In this document: piece by piece, positions 41,423 through 53,865 of the stretch
Position numbering within the stretch: the first letter of the stretch is position 1
Layout of the letters: each line of letters begins with the position of its first letter
NCBI GenBank assembly: GCA_032164245.1
Contig: JAVMKO010000006.1
Location: 8,943,001-9,007,000, forward strand
Length of the DNA stretch: 64,000 nucleotides
From: Sternotherus odoratus
Lineage: Eukaryota; Chordata; Testudines; Kinosternidae
Reading direction: 5' to 3'
The notes under the pieces: generated by a model
What the model saw: only the letters and a program-made list of their open reading frames with translations
What the model was told of the DNA's origin: nothing
Database searches by the model: none
Position numbers and translations under genes: made by a program

Positions 41423-41840
41423 CAAGGGTCTCAAACTCAAATGACCACGAGGGCCGCATGAGGGCTAGTGCACTGGCCTGAGGGCCGCACCACTGACACA
41501 CGCACACACCCTCGCTGCCCCAGCTCCGCCCCCACTCCACCCCTTCCAAGAGGTCCCACCCCTGCCCCACCTCCTCCTCTGAGCACGCAGCTCCCCATTC
41601 CCTCCTGGAAAGCGCTAGGCACCACCAACAGCTGTTTGGAAAACAAAGCAAGAGCAATGTAGGAAGTCCAGAGCTAGAAACACGCGTGGCCCAGCCAGGC
41701 AGCAGAGAAGCCTCTGCTTCTGGCCCCTCCCTCCCGCAAACTACTATGGGGGGGGAGGGGAGAACAGGAAGCCTGGCGGGCCGCAGGGAAGAGCTTCGCG
41801 GGCCACATGCGGCCCCCGGGCCGCATGTTTGAGACCCCTG
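41423..41840. mobile_element. hAT MITE, 418 bp, perfect 8-bp duplication
   Basis: Left end CAAGGGTCTCAAACTCAAAT, right end in reverse CAGGGGTCTCAAACATGCGG, with the exact octamer CCATAGAC at 41415-41422 and 41841-41848. The interior is GC-rich (GGGCCGC words) and C-rich. A 172-codon minus-strand frame spans the element and is not a gene. The intact duplication suggests a relatively recent insertion. Confidence 0.95.
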
Positions 41841-41848
41841 CCATAGAC

Positions 41849-44231
41849 AGACTAACCTTTGGAATAAACATTTTATTGTCATTTACTGTGAGTCCCTTGC
41901 TCTCAGTTCTGCTTAAGGATGTATATTATAAAAATAGTTTTGGTCATTATAGAAACAAGGTCCAGGGATACGATTAGCAACAGGGATAGCAGTTGAAAGA
42001 GCCCTCGGGTAGGTGGGGACAAATTATGTGTATGTGTTACTTTGAAAAATGTCATGCTTCTAATGCCAGGAAATAACACTCAGAAGCTGGAAAAAGGGGC
42101 AATATTCCCATGTGTGCCCCGTTCTCCTAAATGGCAGTCCTGCAGAAACCAGTTGTGTGCGTATTTATTTTGTTAATATATAAATAGGCTATTGTTATGA
42201 ACAGATGTCATTTCCAATGGGGAAAAGGTAGAGGGGATTGTGTTGTTTCTTGCTGCCACATAAATAGATCTTGGATGGTGAGCAGCCCTTGATTATGAAA
42301 AGCTGCAATTAAATTTTAAAGCAATAAACTGCAGGTTAAGTGTTCCCCTAGTTATGGCTTTCTTGCAAATGCCAGGTTTTAAAGTGCTGTCCTGAAGCAG
42401 TTTTGGAGTCGCCCTTTGGGTCTTGGCTGCCTTATTTTTAGTCCCCTTGCAAACCTGCAGATTGGGGAGGGCGGAAAGGGGCAAGTGTGTGTGTGTGAGG
42501 GGGAGGAGTGTGTATGTGTGTAAACCCCAATTTTTACCTGTCAGACTTGGTCCAGGTTGGAAGCCAAGTCCTGCCATGTGGTTGCGAAATGCCCGAGCTG
42601 TAACTCGTGTTCAGTTTGCAGCATTTGATGTAACAGGTAGATAGAATGGCTCACCCAGACCAGGTTTGTTTGGTGTATATGTATTTTTTTTATATAGGAA
42701 CAATCTTATTTCAGTGCAGACCCCTCCCCCTGTCCCCCCAGAAGTGACATGATCAAAAGCTGTTTCTTCAGAGTGATTTCTAGTAACCTCCGGAGCCGTT
42801 TTTTTAATTAAATAAACCTCATCTTGTCTAGCTTTCTGGTCAGCATTTTGAACCCCCTGCAGATGGGTCTGAAGGATTAACAGCAAATCCTTCTCGACCT
42901 AGCTCTAGCAGATGGGCGGCATGTGTCTGATAAATACTAGGACAAGGTCTGCTTCCTCCTGTTTCCAACAGATAGACAGTATACCCTGCAAATTAAATGT
43001 AAAATGGTGGCCCTTTCAACCCCTAGAATAGCAGAGGAAACAGAATACAAATGATATGAATTTCCTATTTCAAGCACATTGTCACCTTGCAACAACTAAG
43101 TTATACATCACCTGTTGGGCAAATAGTATCTCCTGGGAAGCCTAGGTCACTAATATGCTGAACCTATAGAGTGCACAATGTATGGATGTGAAAGTGCTTC
43201 ATTGCCGAGGGCTTTATTTGCATATCCGTTTACAGAGGATCCTCTTTGTTGTTAAATATCTTACTGACTTTGCAGTTGCTCTACGTGGGTCAAATTCCCT
43301 GCGAGTGCAAAGGGGCAAAACTCCATAGTAGTCAATGGAGCTGCGCTAGCAGAGAATCAGCTCTGGCTGTCCGTGTCCCTTCCAGAGGTGCTGGCTCTCA
43401 GCGATGTTCAGACCTCAGCTAATATCCAATTACTGTGGGAATGACTGAAAAAAGGAGGTGACCAATGGGAATGAAGGTACGCCCCATCCCTCTTGGTAAA
43501 CTCAGGCCTGGTTTTCCCATGGATTTGCCAGCCCGTTCCTAGAGGAACTGTAAAAAGTTGTATTCATCTTTTCATTTCCGGAGGGGAATGTACAGAAATG
43601 TTTCGGCATGTCATTCCTGGGCCCGAGGGGAGCTGTTCCCTTGGGACTGCTCAGTTCCGTCACACAGAAGAAGTTCATCAACTGTGGACATTGCACGACC
43701 ACAATAGTCAAAACTGTGTGCTTCCACTGGCCGGCTGGAACCAGCCAGGGACTCCCAGTGCTATGACACTGCTCAACGGTTCTTGGTCAGATTAATTACC
43801 ACTGGTAGAGCATTATACTGCATAGTGCCTTGGCTTCTGAGTCAGGTTACCTGTAATATCCATAGCCAAAATGTGGAGGTAAATAGCTTCATTTTCAGTG
43901 GTATTGAACACATGCAACCAGCAATTGGAATCAGTAGGAGCTCAACACCTGTGGAAGTCAGGCTGGTAGCTTGCTGGAGTGACATGGCTGCTTCAGATGT
44001 AGCTGTCAGTTGAAGATGGGAGGTTCTGAGCATGCCAAGTATGCTGAAAAAACCACAGTATGCCCTTTTACAGATTGCTATACAGTAGAAAGTGATCTTT
44101 CTCCCATAAGACACTAGAGTAACTTCTCAGATAATTTAGCCTTTAAATTAAGGAAATTAAAAATAACTCAAACGACTTGAAAGTAGCAAACCAATGACCA
44201 TCCCAACCACATTCCTCTTCTGCAGGGACAT
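41849..44231. other. No recognised gene; weak repeats
   Basis: A TG-rich run is at about 42486-42525. Segment 42730-42880 (GTGACATGATCAAAAGCTGT, GGTCAGCATTTTGAACCCCC) resembles an old dispersed reptile repeat. Near 43288-43370 an old palindromic MITE may lie (GGGTCAAATTCCC to GAATCAGCTCTGG). Frames up to 100 codons show no domain. Confidence 0.4.
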
Positions 44232-44636
44232 CTAGATTCATAGATAATAAGGACAGACAGGACCACTGGATAATCTAATCTGATTTCCTGTATAACACAG
44301 GCCACGGGACTTCCCAGAATTAATTCCTATTTGAACTAGAGCAGATCTTCTAGAAAAAAAACGAAACATCAATCTTGATTTTAAAATAGCCAGTGATAGA
44401 GAATCCACCACAACCCTTGGTAAATTGTTGCAGTGGTTAATCTACCCTGTTAAAAATAAAAATAAAAACCTTATTCCAAGTATGAATTTGTCTAGCTTCA
44501 GCTTCTGGCTATTGGATCTTGTTATACTTTTTTGCCTGACAGATTGAAGAGATCTCTGTCAAATTTATGCTTCCCATGTAGGTACTTATAGACTGTGATC
44601 AAATCACCCCATGCCCTTATCTTTGTTAAGCTAAAC

Positions 44637-44821
44637 CGGGGTTTCTCAAACTAGGGGTCGCCGAGCGCTTTCCTGGGGGTTCGCAATCTCCTGCCACCAC
44701 CGAAAAGCTGCCAAATTGATTAATTCCACATTTGGCGGCTTTTTGGCGGACATAGAAGGGTTGCGCTGTGCTGCCGGAGAGGAAAAAAGGGTCGCAGTCT
44801 CAGCAAGTTTGAGAACTGCTG
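44637..44821. mobile_element. hAT MITE, 185 bp, perfect 8-bp duplication
   Basis: Left end CGGGGTTTCTCAAACTAGGG, right end in reverse CAGCAGTTCTCAAACTTGCT, with exact flanking octamer AGCTAAAC (44629-44636 and 44822-44829). The octamer belongs to the host CR1. Confidence 0.95.
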
Positions 44822-45241
44822 AGCTAAACAGTCTGAGTCCCCTGGGTCTTTTACTGTAAGGAATGTTTCCGATCCTTGAATCATAGTTGTGGCTCTTCTC
44901 TGAACCCTCATCTGTTTATCAACATCCTTCTTGAATCATGGACACCAGAACTGGTCATAGTGTTGTAGCAGCAAGTGCATCAAGGCCAAGTACAGAGCTG
45001 AAATAACCTCTCTACCTTAGCCATTTTGGTCACAGTATCACATTGGGAGTTCATATTCAATTGATTATCCACCATGACACCCAAATCTTTATCGGAAGTT
45101 ACCACTCCCCAGGATAAATTCCCCCATCCTGTATGTATGGCCTACATCCTTAGTTCCTAGATGTGTACATTTACATTTGGCCATATTAAAACACCTGTTG
45201 GTTGCTTATGCCCAGTTTATTAAGTGATTCAAACAGCTGTA

Positions 45242-45838
45242 TGTGATGGGGCGGCGGCCCCTCACTAGTATGTAAGGGGCTAAAGCAACCCTGGGGAGGC
45301 TGCGTGTGAGGCAGCCAATAGGGAAAAGGCTTGTAGTGCCAGCCAATTAGGGGAAGGTTTATTGGAGGAGCCAATCAGGGCCAGGCTGGCCCATATAAGG
45401 GACTGCTGAGCAAAGCAAGGGTAGTCACTCCCTGGAGTTTGAGGGAGGAGGACAGGCTGCAGCACCATGGACAGAGCAGTGCTGGTTCAGCAGAGCATGA
45501 GACAATTCTGGGGTGATGGGTGCCAAATGGAGGCCCTGATACAAGGGCAGAGGCGGTGCTGGGGCTGCAGTCTGCCACTGAGAGGAGTGGCTAGAACCTC
45601 GACTGCAGATTGCCACTGAGGCACATGGTTGGACTGAGGACTGTCAGTCCCCCGGAAACGGGGAGAGAACCGAGGGGCACAGCTGGAGGGCTGTTTCCAG
45701 AAGAGGACACCAGGGGTCCTGACAACAGAAGCACTAGCGGCGGCGAGACGCCACTAGATGAGGGTGCACCAGCCAACCAAGCTAATTCCCAGGATGGCAA
45801 GTAGGAGGCGCTGCAGTGGTGAGTCGAGCCCTGTCACA
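45242..45838 (+). mobile_element. Solo LTR, 597 bp, inside a CR1
   Basis: Starts TGTGATGGGG and ends GCCCTGTCACA. Three CCAAT boxes (near 45315, 45342 and 45371) precede a TATA box, CATATAAGG, at 45392-45400, an organised promoter layout. The flanks CTGTA and CTCTGTA give only an imperfect duplication. A run with repeated CTGCAGTCTGCCACTGAG and CTGCAGATTGCCACTGAG lies at about 45569-45620. No internal viral region. Confidence 0.8.
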
Positions 45839-45965
45839 CTCTGTATGGGGGTGCTGTCCTCTTGGTTATTTACCATGCTCTCAATCTTTGTGTCATCTGC
45901 AAACTATTAGTGATGATTTTATGTTTTCTTCCAGAACACTTGTAAAAGTGTTAACAGTGTAAAGA

Positions 45966-47115
45966 GCTACAGGCTTGTTTCTTCTAACCGAGGCAGTTGC
46001 AGGTAGGCTATTGCTGGATAGAAATACTCTTGGGAGAGTGTAGCAGTGCAAGGGTGGGAGAAGTGAAGGGTTAATTTAGAATTCTAGGTCCAGGTTCTCA
46101 ACAGATGTAAATCGACACAGCTCTGAGTATGAAGGAGTTCTGCCAGCTGACACCAGCTGAAGTTCTGATCCATACAATCTCGGAAATTGGAAAAGGGTCA
46201 CGTAGTTCATCTCCTTGCCAGTGTAAGACTGTTCCCTAAAGTATATACTTCCTCATTTGTCAGCTCTAGTTGTGAATGACCAAAGTAGTAACATTTCCCC
46301 TTGGGAAGTTTCATCAGTCTCCTCATCAATCACCTCTTTCCTGAGATAGAACCTAAAATGTGCTTTGTTTAATTTCTTCCCATTTCCCCTAGTTATCTCC
46401 TCTTACATCCCCATATACAATCTGTCTCAGCTAGGTGAAGGTCAGGTAGAACTGTACAACTAGAGATGCAATGCATGTTAAGAAACATACTTATCCCTGC
46501 CTCTTCAGCTTGAGTCCTAGGGATGGAAAGTATTCATGTGGTAACAGGAAGTTAAGCTGTCTTCATGCTCTTGATGATGTCTGGAGGGTTTCTTGGGGAA
46601 AAATAGAATGGTCGTGGAACTATTTTTCCAAGTTACCACAGTATCAATGATCCAGCAAACACTTTTTTGGGGGGGGGGCTTCCCCAAAAGTACTAATTAA
46701 GTCTAAGCTGCCTTTTGTCTTCATACTCCCGCTAGCCTTTATCTGATCTCCTAACATTAATGTGCTGTAAGGAATTGTAAAACTAGTTACCCTTTCAAGG
46801 TTCTAGCTCAAGAACGTTGAGATACGATGTGCTTTCAAGTTGAAAAATGTATTGTCAGACAATGTCCCTGGCAAGACATACCTGTCTGCTGAGTAAATAT
46901 TTACTGTGTCCTATGGGATGTAGCAATTGACCCTCCTACGGGGTGGTGTGTGTTGCACGGCCCCAGGAGTGGAGGAGTGACCAATGGCGACTCAGAGGCA
47001 CAGTTCATTCCCGGGCTCCCCCTAGCTCCCAGGAAGTAGCAGTCTGTTACTGGGGTAGAGCAGAGCTGGGGGAAGAAAGCCAGTTCTTTTTTGTGAGACA
47101 TTAAAAAACAAAATA
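45966..47115. other. Mostly unassigned; one ancient micro-MITE
   Basis: At about 46085-46175 AGGTTCTCAACAGATGTAAA and GACACCAGCTGAAGTTCTGA form the rough palindrome of the TGGTGTAAAT family. A G run lies at 46670-46678. No gene was recognised. Confidence 0.4.
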
Positions 47116-47388
47116 AAAGAAATTTTGGAATGTTTTTTGTTTTTCAATTGACAGTCTGGAAACTGAACCGTTTTGCAGGTTTCTTTCCTGTAAAAATGCT
47201 GGGTTTTAATGTTCGGAAACTGATTGTTTTTAACTGAAAAACAAACAAAAAGATGTATTTTAGTTGGTTTTTTTCAAACCAGAAAATTTTGACCAAACCC
47301 AACTTTCTGTGAAAACGTTTTTTCAACCGAGATGAAATTGATCACTGAAACAATGTTTCCATAGGGGAAAAATTCACCCTATTCTAGT
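47116..47388. mobile_element. AT-rich fold-back MITE-like element
   Basis: Alternating words such as GGAAACTGAACCGTTTTGC, AACTGAAAAACAAACAAAAA and TTTCAAACCAGAAAATTTTG resemble the fold-backs at 36335 and 61062. Inverted ends are not crisp. Confidence 0.4.
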
Positions 47389-49628
47389 CTATACCGGTAG
47401 CAAGTAACTTCTCCATCTGTGCCCGTTCAGCTCTGATGGAGTGTGTGTGTAGATGGGAGGAGTCAAAGCCTCCACCCATTCCCTGCCCACCTCCATTCCA
47501 TTGAGGGAGGAGTTGCCTCAACAGAAGCTACTCTCCCCCAACCCCATACTATGATCTATGATACAGGTACCACCCATGGGTGACTAAGGAGCTTGCTTGC
47601 TGTCCTGCGGTGGTGCACAGGGCAAGAGTCAATTGTGCCCTGCGGTAGCATGCTACACTACAAGTCAAGCCACGTATTTCCTCCACTGAAGAAGCCCACA
47701 GACTGGCAAACTATAAGGTACAATTATGAAGAATGATTATTTAGTCTCTACTTTAAAATGATACCATGAACCTTTTGAAGCAACGTGAGGTGTTATTTTT
47801 TTTCCAAGGGATTCCCCAAGTGGATGGCTGTCAAAGATTTTAATATACTGCAGGCACAGCAGCTAATTCTCAAATCTCCTGCAGAAGGATTTTGCAGAGG
47901 GAAGCTATGATGCAAATCCTTTTGAAGGCTTTTTTCCATTTTGAAACCTATAAATAGGAAAGTAGGGCAAAATGACTTTGACAAGTTTAGACCTCACCTT
48001 CCTTAATTACTCTCTTTGGATCAACAACCTAACTGCAAATGCTTATCTGCTCCAACATTATGCACAGGTTTTTGAGTTTATTTTTTAAAGACCAGTGCAT
48101 GACAATTCTGTAATAAGAGTGCATATTTTAATACATCTGGCCTCTGGAGATTTCCATATTCCAGTTCATCTTTGTTTATAATTGATGCAAATGGTGACCA
48201 GATTGATTGCACGCATTGTAAATTTAATGTAAAAAGTCACCCATCTTCTTATTCTTCAAGAATGATTCAGTTTGTTTCCCAATACTGAGGTGCTGGGTTT
48301 CTTCTTTTTTCCTTTTGTCTTAAATGTGTCAAGAAGTCAATGATATTCTCTCATGACTCCGTTGAAATTAATAAAATTGATTATGTATCTCTACAATTTG
48401 ATCTGACATCTTTTGAAAATTGCTATTTACTGTCAACTTTGACTGAGGTTGAAAAGATAGCATAGTAGATCGCTCAACTACAATTACTTTTACTTGTATT
48501 ACTGTAGGGCTTAGGACCCCTAGTCACAGCGTAGGACTCCTTGTGCTAGACACTGTACAAACTCAGAAATAAGACAGTCCTTGCCCTTAAGGGGCTTACA
48601 ATCTAAGTCCAAGTGTGTCCACACTAGTCATCCTGTTCTGGACAGGTACAGTGTCCTGTGTCCATGCACAAAGCTCCATGCAAGTGCTGCAGGGCCTAGG
48701 GATTGCTCCACTTGTCCCACAATGCCTGGCACAGCTCCCTGGAATATAACATGGGTGATAATCTGGTTTTTACCTGGTCATGGGTTTGGTTTGTTGCTTT
48801 ACCTGCAGCCAGTAGTCTGTCCTGCATGAGAAGCCATGCATGTATTGTGATGGGTATAGGCCAAATCCCTCATGACTGCAGATACCATGGTTAAGAATCA
48901 GTAGTTGTGTCCACTCTCACCATCAGACCCACTGTGGGCCAGGAATGTATTCTGATATCTCTTGTGCTTCCCTTTAAGATCCACAGACTGGAGTGGGCCT
49001 TGAGCAAGACACAGAACATCCTTCCAGGACCCTCTATGTGGCTCAACAAGTCCCCCAGTTCCTCCACTCCCATTTTCTTCAGCAAGTGCCCCAGCTGATT
49101 CTTGGTGGGTACTGGAGCATCATGGAGAGGTTGATATTAAAAGGCTTTGCACTGTCAAGAACGTAAGTGAAAATGGGTTTTGCATGCTCTTGGTTCTGAT
49201 CTCATATAGGTCTTTCACCAATGTCAGATCAGAAAGAATTGAACCTGCACCATCTAAAAAGAGTGCACAAAGTCCTTGGTTTTCCTTTGGGGCCTTATGC
49301 CACATTTCTCACTCCTTGTGCTTAACCACAAGTGTCAAATTATTTTGAGTTCCTTGGGGTATTCCTTGTAACTGGGCTAATCATAATTCATTCATTTGTG
49401 GTCTTATGGAGGAGTTAGAAACTTTCCAACCACTTCCTTATGGAATTCCCAACGCAAGCTGGTAAGAACCACAACTTGGGTAAAACTTTCCTAGAAGAAG
49501 TCAGAATTTTAGTGTACGTATGGCTTGTTATATAACAGCAGCTATTGTATTAAGCTTCTGATACTCTTATACATACATACAATTAAAAGCCAATAGCTGA
49601 TTAAAATAACAACAAACCAGTTTTATGA
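47389..49628. other. No recognised gene; one ancient repeat at 48495-48610
   Basis: The stretch 48495-48610 (CCTTGTGCTAGACACTGTAC, AAGACAGTCCTTGCCCTTAA, GGGGCTTACAATCTAAG) is a copy of the same ancient repeat as at 51662 and 55056. The remainder shows short frames only. Confidence 0.5.
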
Positions 49629-49637
49629 TAAGACCAT

Positions 49638-50727
49638 TGTGGAGTGCAATCCGGACCTGCGAAGGGCTGTCACCTCTTGAAATGCAACTCGGGGTGCCTC
49701 ACAATGCTTCGCTGCTGTAGGTCCCAACCTGGGCTTCTCGCAAATAGTCACCCAGCATGCAGGTCACACCCTGAGTGTCTGTGTTCAGCCACAACTCTGA
49801 CCCCAGCAGCCTGTCAGCCACACACTGGGTCCCACCAGCTTTGGTTACTATTTGCAAGTGACCCCAACACAATCCCAGTCCTGAATTTTTGCCCTCAAAA
49901 TGTGTGTTCTGCACTGTCCAGCCCTTTCCTGGGCAGTTGAGATATTTTTAGATCCATTGTCCCTGTAAGGGAAAAATATACAACAACTTGCCACCTTAAA
50001 TGGACTTACCCACACAGTTCACAACACTGGATTAAGGCAATTAAAGTCAGAAATGGTTACAAGAAAAATAAAGATAAAACACCTCCTTGCACTAAAACTT
50101 TACAAATGAGGCTTGGTTTAAGGTAAAATTCTTACCACATGCTTCCAGCAGTATTACTGACCTATCTTCAGGTCAGGGATCCCTCCCAAAAGTCTAAGAG
50201 ATGGGGTTCTTTTGTCATCATCAGATTCAAGAGTTGGATAGGGGGAAGGAATCTGGGGTGGTTTTGCCCCTCACTTTTATCATTCAATCACCCTTTGAAA
50301 TGCATTTTCCTGAGAGTGACCTTAGATATAATTCTTTCCTGCCGAGAGAAAGGAGACATTGAGTCTGGTGAGGAAAAGGTGTTCTGCTGTATCTTGTCAG
50401 CTGTGTATGCTGAAAGGCAGACTTTCTTTGTCTTCTTTCTTCATTCTCTCACTCTCTGCGGATACTGTTTACCTCTTATATGCAATTTGAGGGAAACACA
50501 CATCTCTTTGTTTAAATCAGGCTTGCTTGATCAGTTCTACCTGACTAGGGCCATGTGAGTTTGAACATGTGCCCTTAACATCATGGGAGGTGGAATTCCT
50601 AGCTTTACACATAATGTTGCTACATAAATTTCACCATACTACTGACCATTAAGTTATTAGTTTTCCTATGATACACACAAGGCATATTTTCTACAAAGAT
50701 TATTATAATAGGGCATAAAGTGTAACA
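49638..50727 (-). mobile_element. Probable solo LTR, about 1.09 kb
   Basis: On the minus strand it begins TGTTACACTTTATG and ends GCAATCC...CTCCACA, giving TG...CA ends. A TATA box, TGCATATAAGAGG, lies at 50472-50484. The pentamer TAAGA lies just outside the right end (50728-50732) and four bases beyond the left end (49629-49633), so the duplication is suggestive rather than exact. The 139-codon plus-strand frame inside is incidental. Family resemblance is to a large turtle endogenous retrovirus LTR. Confidence 0.65.
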
Positions 50728-50890
50728 TAAGAACACAAGAACGGCTATACTGGGTCAGACCAAAGGTCCATCTAGCCCAGCATCCTGTCTTCCGACAGTG
50801 CGTCAATGCCAGGTGCCCTAGAGGGAATGAACAGAACAGGAATCATCAAGCGATCCATCCCCTGTTGCCCATTCCCAGTTTCTGGGTGTG
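50728..50890 (-). mobile_element. CR1 LINE 3' end
   Basis: Begins right at the LTR end with TAAGAACACAAGAACGGC and continues TACTGGGTCAGACCAAAGGT, CATCTAGCCCAGCATCCTGT and GAATGAACAGAACAGGAATC, truncated after CCCATTCCCAGTTTCTGGG. Confidence 0.95.
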
Positions 50891-51661
50891 TTCTGTCATA
50901 CCCAGTTGTTGGTAGAAGTATTTACATGAAGTTTTTAAAAGTATCTTTAATTTTTGAAAGGAAAAAAAGTGCCCTTCGGTTTATTTACAAATGGCTCCAC
51001 GTTAACAAAACTCTAGTTTTTCATCTTTTTATATGGGGAGGGCTCCAGTTCAAGTCCACTCATTGGTCTCATCAGCAGCAATAGGTCTGGAGGACAGAAA
51101 GTTGGTGTTTCAGGTCTGAAGGTCTCAGGGCACTTACAAACCAGCCCTTGAACTCCACAGGCCTGGAATCACCAAGGCCCGTAAAACTCTGGCCACACCC
51201 CCTCATGTCTCTGGCCACACCCCCGGCCTACCTGGAAATTCCCTCTGCTTTGGGGAAGCCAGAAGCTGGCAGCAACAAACGTGCTATGTTGACTCCGTGT
51301 TAACCAGGGATTCTTCTTTCCCTTTGCAATCCTCAGCTGCCCACTTGAGGTAGCCAAGTGCTAAAGCAGCTAAACAGGGGACAGAAGATCTGGCCCTAAA
51401 CTTCATCCATTGTCAGAGATTATGTTCTAGTGTTAGCAGTGTTTATCTTCTGGACGGTTATCTTGCATACTCCAGTCAAGTGCTAGAAATGAAAAACCAA
51501 TGCAGCAAAACCAGACCTGATTCCACCAGTAAACCACCCCTGTTGTCTGGATCTGATACGATCAGGTAGCTAAGAAACCTTTGAAGAAGCAAGTGGAGAG
51601 CTGAGAAAGGATGATCATAATAATGAAGCTCTCTAGGCAGCTGTGGAGGGAAAAGGATGAA
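50891..51661. other. No recognised features
   Basis: Frames of 62-92 codons without domains. A direct repeat of CTGGCCACACCC occurs at about 51189 and 51211. No repeat boundaries identified. Confidence 0.45.
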
Positions 51662-51990
51662 CTTCCAATTAGTTATTAATATTTATTTATTTGCATTAGT
51701 AGCACACAGAGGCCCGCACTGAGATCAGGGCCTCATTGTGCTATGCACTGGACAAACATAGTCAGAAATACTATCCATGCCCTGACCAGCTTACAACTTA
51801 AACAGGTAAAGGAAGCTTCATGGTCTTCACCTGACAGATGGAGAACGGTGGTGCTGAGACATTAAATGATGTGCCTGAGGTCATACAAGGACTGTTTGGT
51901 GGAGCTGGGATTTGAACCCAGGTCTACTGAGTCTCAGGCAAGTGAATTAACCAAAAGACCCTCCTTTTTGTGCACTCTCATTCTTTTTAG
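51662..51990. repeat. Ancient dispersed repeat (GTGCTATGCACTGGACAAAC family)
   Basis: Contains GATCAGGGCCTCATTGTGCT, then CCTGACCAGCTTACAACTTA and a reverse-MIR-like tail, GGGATTTGAACCCAGGTCTA. Matches the layout of the copy at 55056-55320 and the shorter copy at 48495. The class is unknown to me; an old SINE or LINE tail is likely. Confidence 0.6.
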
Positions 51991-53865
51991 CTGCCATCGG
52001 TACGTAGCCCCACAGCACACTGCTCTGATCCGAGGGAAGCGGGAAGAAAAAGAGAATCACCCCAAATAGAAAGACTGTGTGTGCAGAGATAGCTGAATGG
52101 CCCATGCGTGTGTATAAACGTCTGGGTGTGTGCCCAAAATGCCTCTGCAGGAGGGGATCAGCACCACATATATCTGACCATAAAGCAAGGTGGCCACAGC
52201 CCTTTCAACACAGGGAGACTGGAGGTGAGTGCCTGGAGACTGGAAGGAGGAATAAACATGCTAGAGAGGATTCTTCCGGATGTGTCTTTTACAGAGTCAG
52301 CGAGGGAACACATGTTAAGTAATCTCTAGGCCGTTGTTTGTGAATAGTGAATGGAATGCCTATATCTCTCTCCCAGCCACCCCAACACCAGAAGTAAATT
52401 TTTTGTAATATACAATTGACTGAGAACTGTAGGTACATAAATCAAAGCCCTTGGTAATTTCCTCAGACAAGACATTAAGCCTCAACAGGGGGAAAGCACC
52501 TGACCTACAGAGTATTGCAGGCAGGGTGTTGGATTTGAATACATATTTAGTATAAGTTGGTGAATGTCTCCTATCCACATAGACATTTCCACTTGAAATA
52601 ACTGGACTAATTTAGTGTTGGTGCATTGGACAAGGTTTGCATTTGGATCTGTGGCACATGATCTGTGCCTCTCTTGACAGCACTGAGGGTCAGTGGTGAG
52701 AGAGTTAGAGCTGCTTTTAATGTTCTGGGTGTCACCTTTAAAACATATGCAAGCCATTTGGGGCTCTATTTCGTACTACTGTTGGAAATGCAGAGCAAGT
52801 TTTATTTAGTGGGGAATTCAGCTGAACCAAGGCGCAGACAGTTCTGGGGGGAGGCTTTCTCACGTCCACTTTGATATAGCCAGTAGTGTTGGCTATAGTT
52901 TTGGGAATTTTTAATTATATGTTTTTGCTTTCTCTGATTTTTTTTGAGTAGCCCCTGATTACAGTGAGTAATCATTTAAGGTAGATTGTTAGCATAAGCT
53001 GCATTGGAAGGTCCGTGTCCCGTCTGCAAGCTATTGGCTATCACCGAGGCCCCGGACTAAGGTCGAAATTATTATGTAGAGATTAAACTGTAGAATGTAA
53101 TTATGTATTCTGTTGCTCCCGGTACATTTATTAATTTAGCAGTACAAACTGACTGGAGCTAAACAAGTAGGGTGATTAATTTGCAGAGACATCTAGGTAA
53201 CAGATTGTCATCAAAGAGGAGACCTGATCCTGTTAGATTGAAATGTGGTGTTCTGTGCGACATGAAGGAGAGAGAGCAGCATGGTTTTATCTTTATCAAT
53301 GCTTTCCTCCAAAGGAAAGGAACAAGCTTGCAGATACTAATCAGTGCTGAGGCAATGCCACTCAATAATTACCCACTGTCTCATCATAATCCCGGAACTA
53401 AGCCCTTGCCCAATCCATCTGGGACACTTTTCCATCTATTGCACGGCTCAAGAATATGTGTGTAAGCTATTACCTCTGGTCGTGCTATCTGTCCCCTGAG
53501 TAAAGATTCATAGCAGTGACCAATTATGTTGCAGTCGGCTTTTTTTTCTTCACCTTCTGAATCACCCCATATTTCTCAATTATGGTAATGACGTCTGAGT
53601 GCACTGGTTCCTTGGGGGTACGAAAACCTACTCACCTGCAAAAGCGATGGCTCATATGTCAAGGATAAAGCACATTTCTGTGTCATAGGGATTTCTTTAA
53701 GAGGCACCTGTCTGTTTAAACTATTAGCCAGACTTGTTAGGCCTTGCCATAGAAACTAGAGATGGAAGGTTAAGGATTGTGTTTTCGCCTGATCCTAAGG
53801 AAGGCCCACGTCCAGCTCTCATTGAACCGAGCACCTAAGTTCCTTAGGCTCCTTGATAAATCCTT
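51991..53865. other. No recognised gene
   Basis: Frames up to 97 codons without domains. No repeat boundaries, RNA genes or splice-supported exons were identified. Confidence 0.45.

Larger units (their letters stand above)
44232..45965 (-). mobile_element. CR1 LINE 3' region, split by a hAT MITE and an LTR
   Basis: The reverse tail starts GATTCATAGATAATAAGGAC and passes CTGTATAACACAGGCCACGG, GAGAATCCACCACAACCCTT and AGACTGTGATCAAATCACCC. After the MITE come GTTGTGGCTCTTCTCTGAAC and CCACCATGACACCCAAATCT. After the LTR it resumes with TTTACCATGCTCTCAATCTT and GTGTCATCTGCAAACTATTA, fading near 45965. With both insertions removed the pieces join in consensus order. Confidence 0.9.

Noticed and set aside
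41364..41882. 172-codon minus-strand frame
   Set aside because: It spans the hAT MITE from end to end; the openness comes from its GC-rich composition.
50139..50558. 139-codon hydrophobic protein
   Set aside because: It lies antisense inside a probable LTR on the minus strand, with no independent gene signals.
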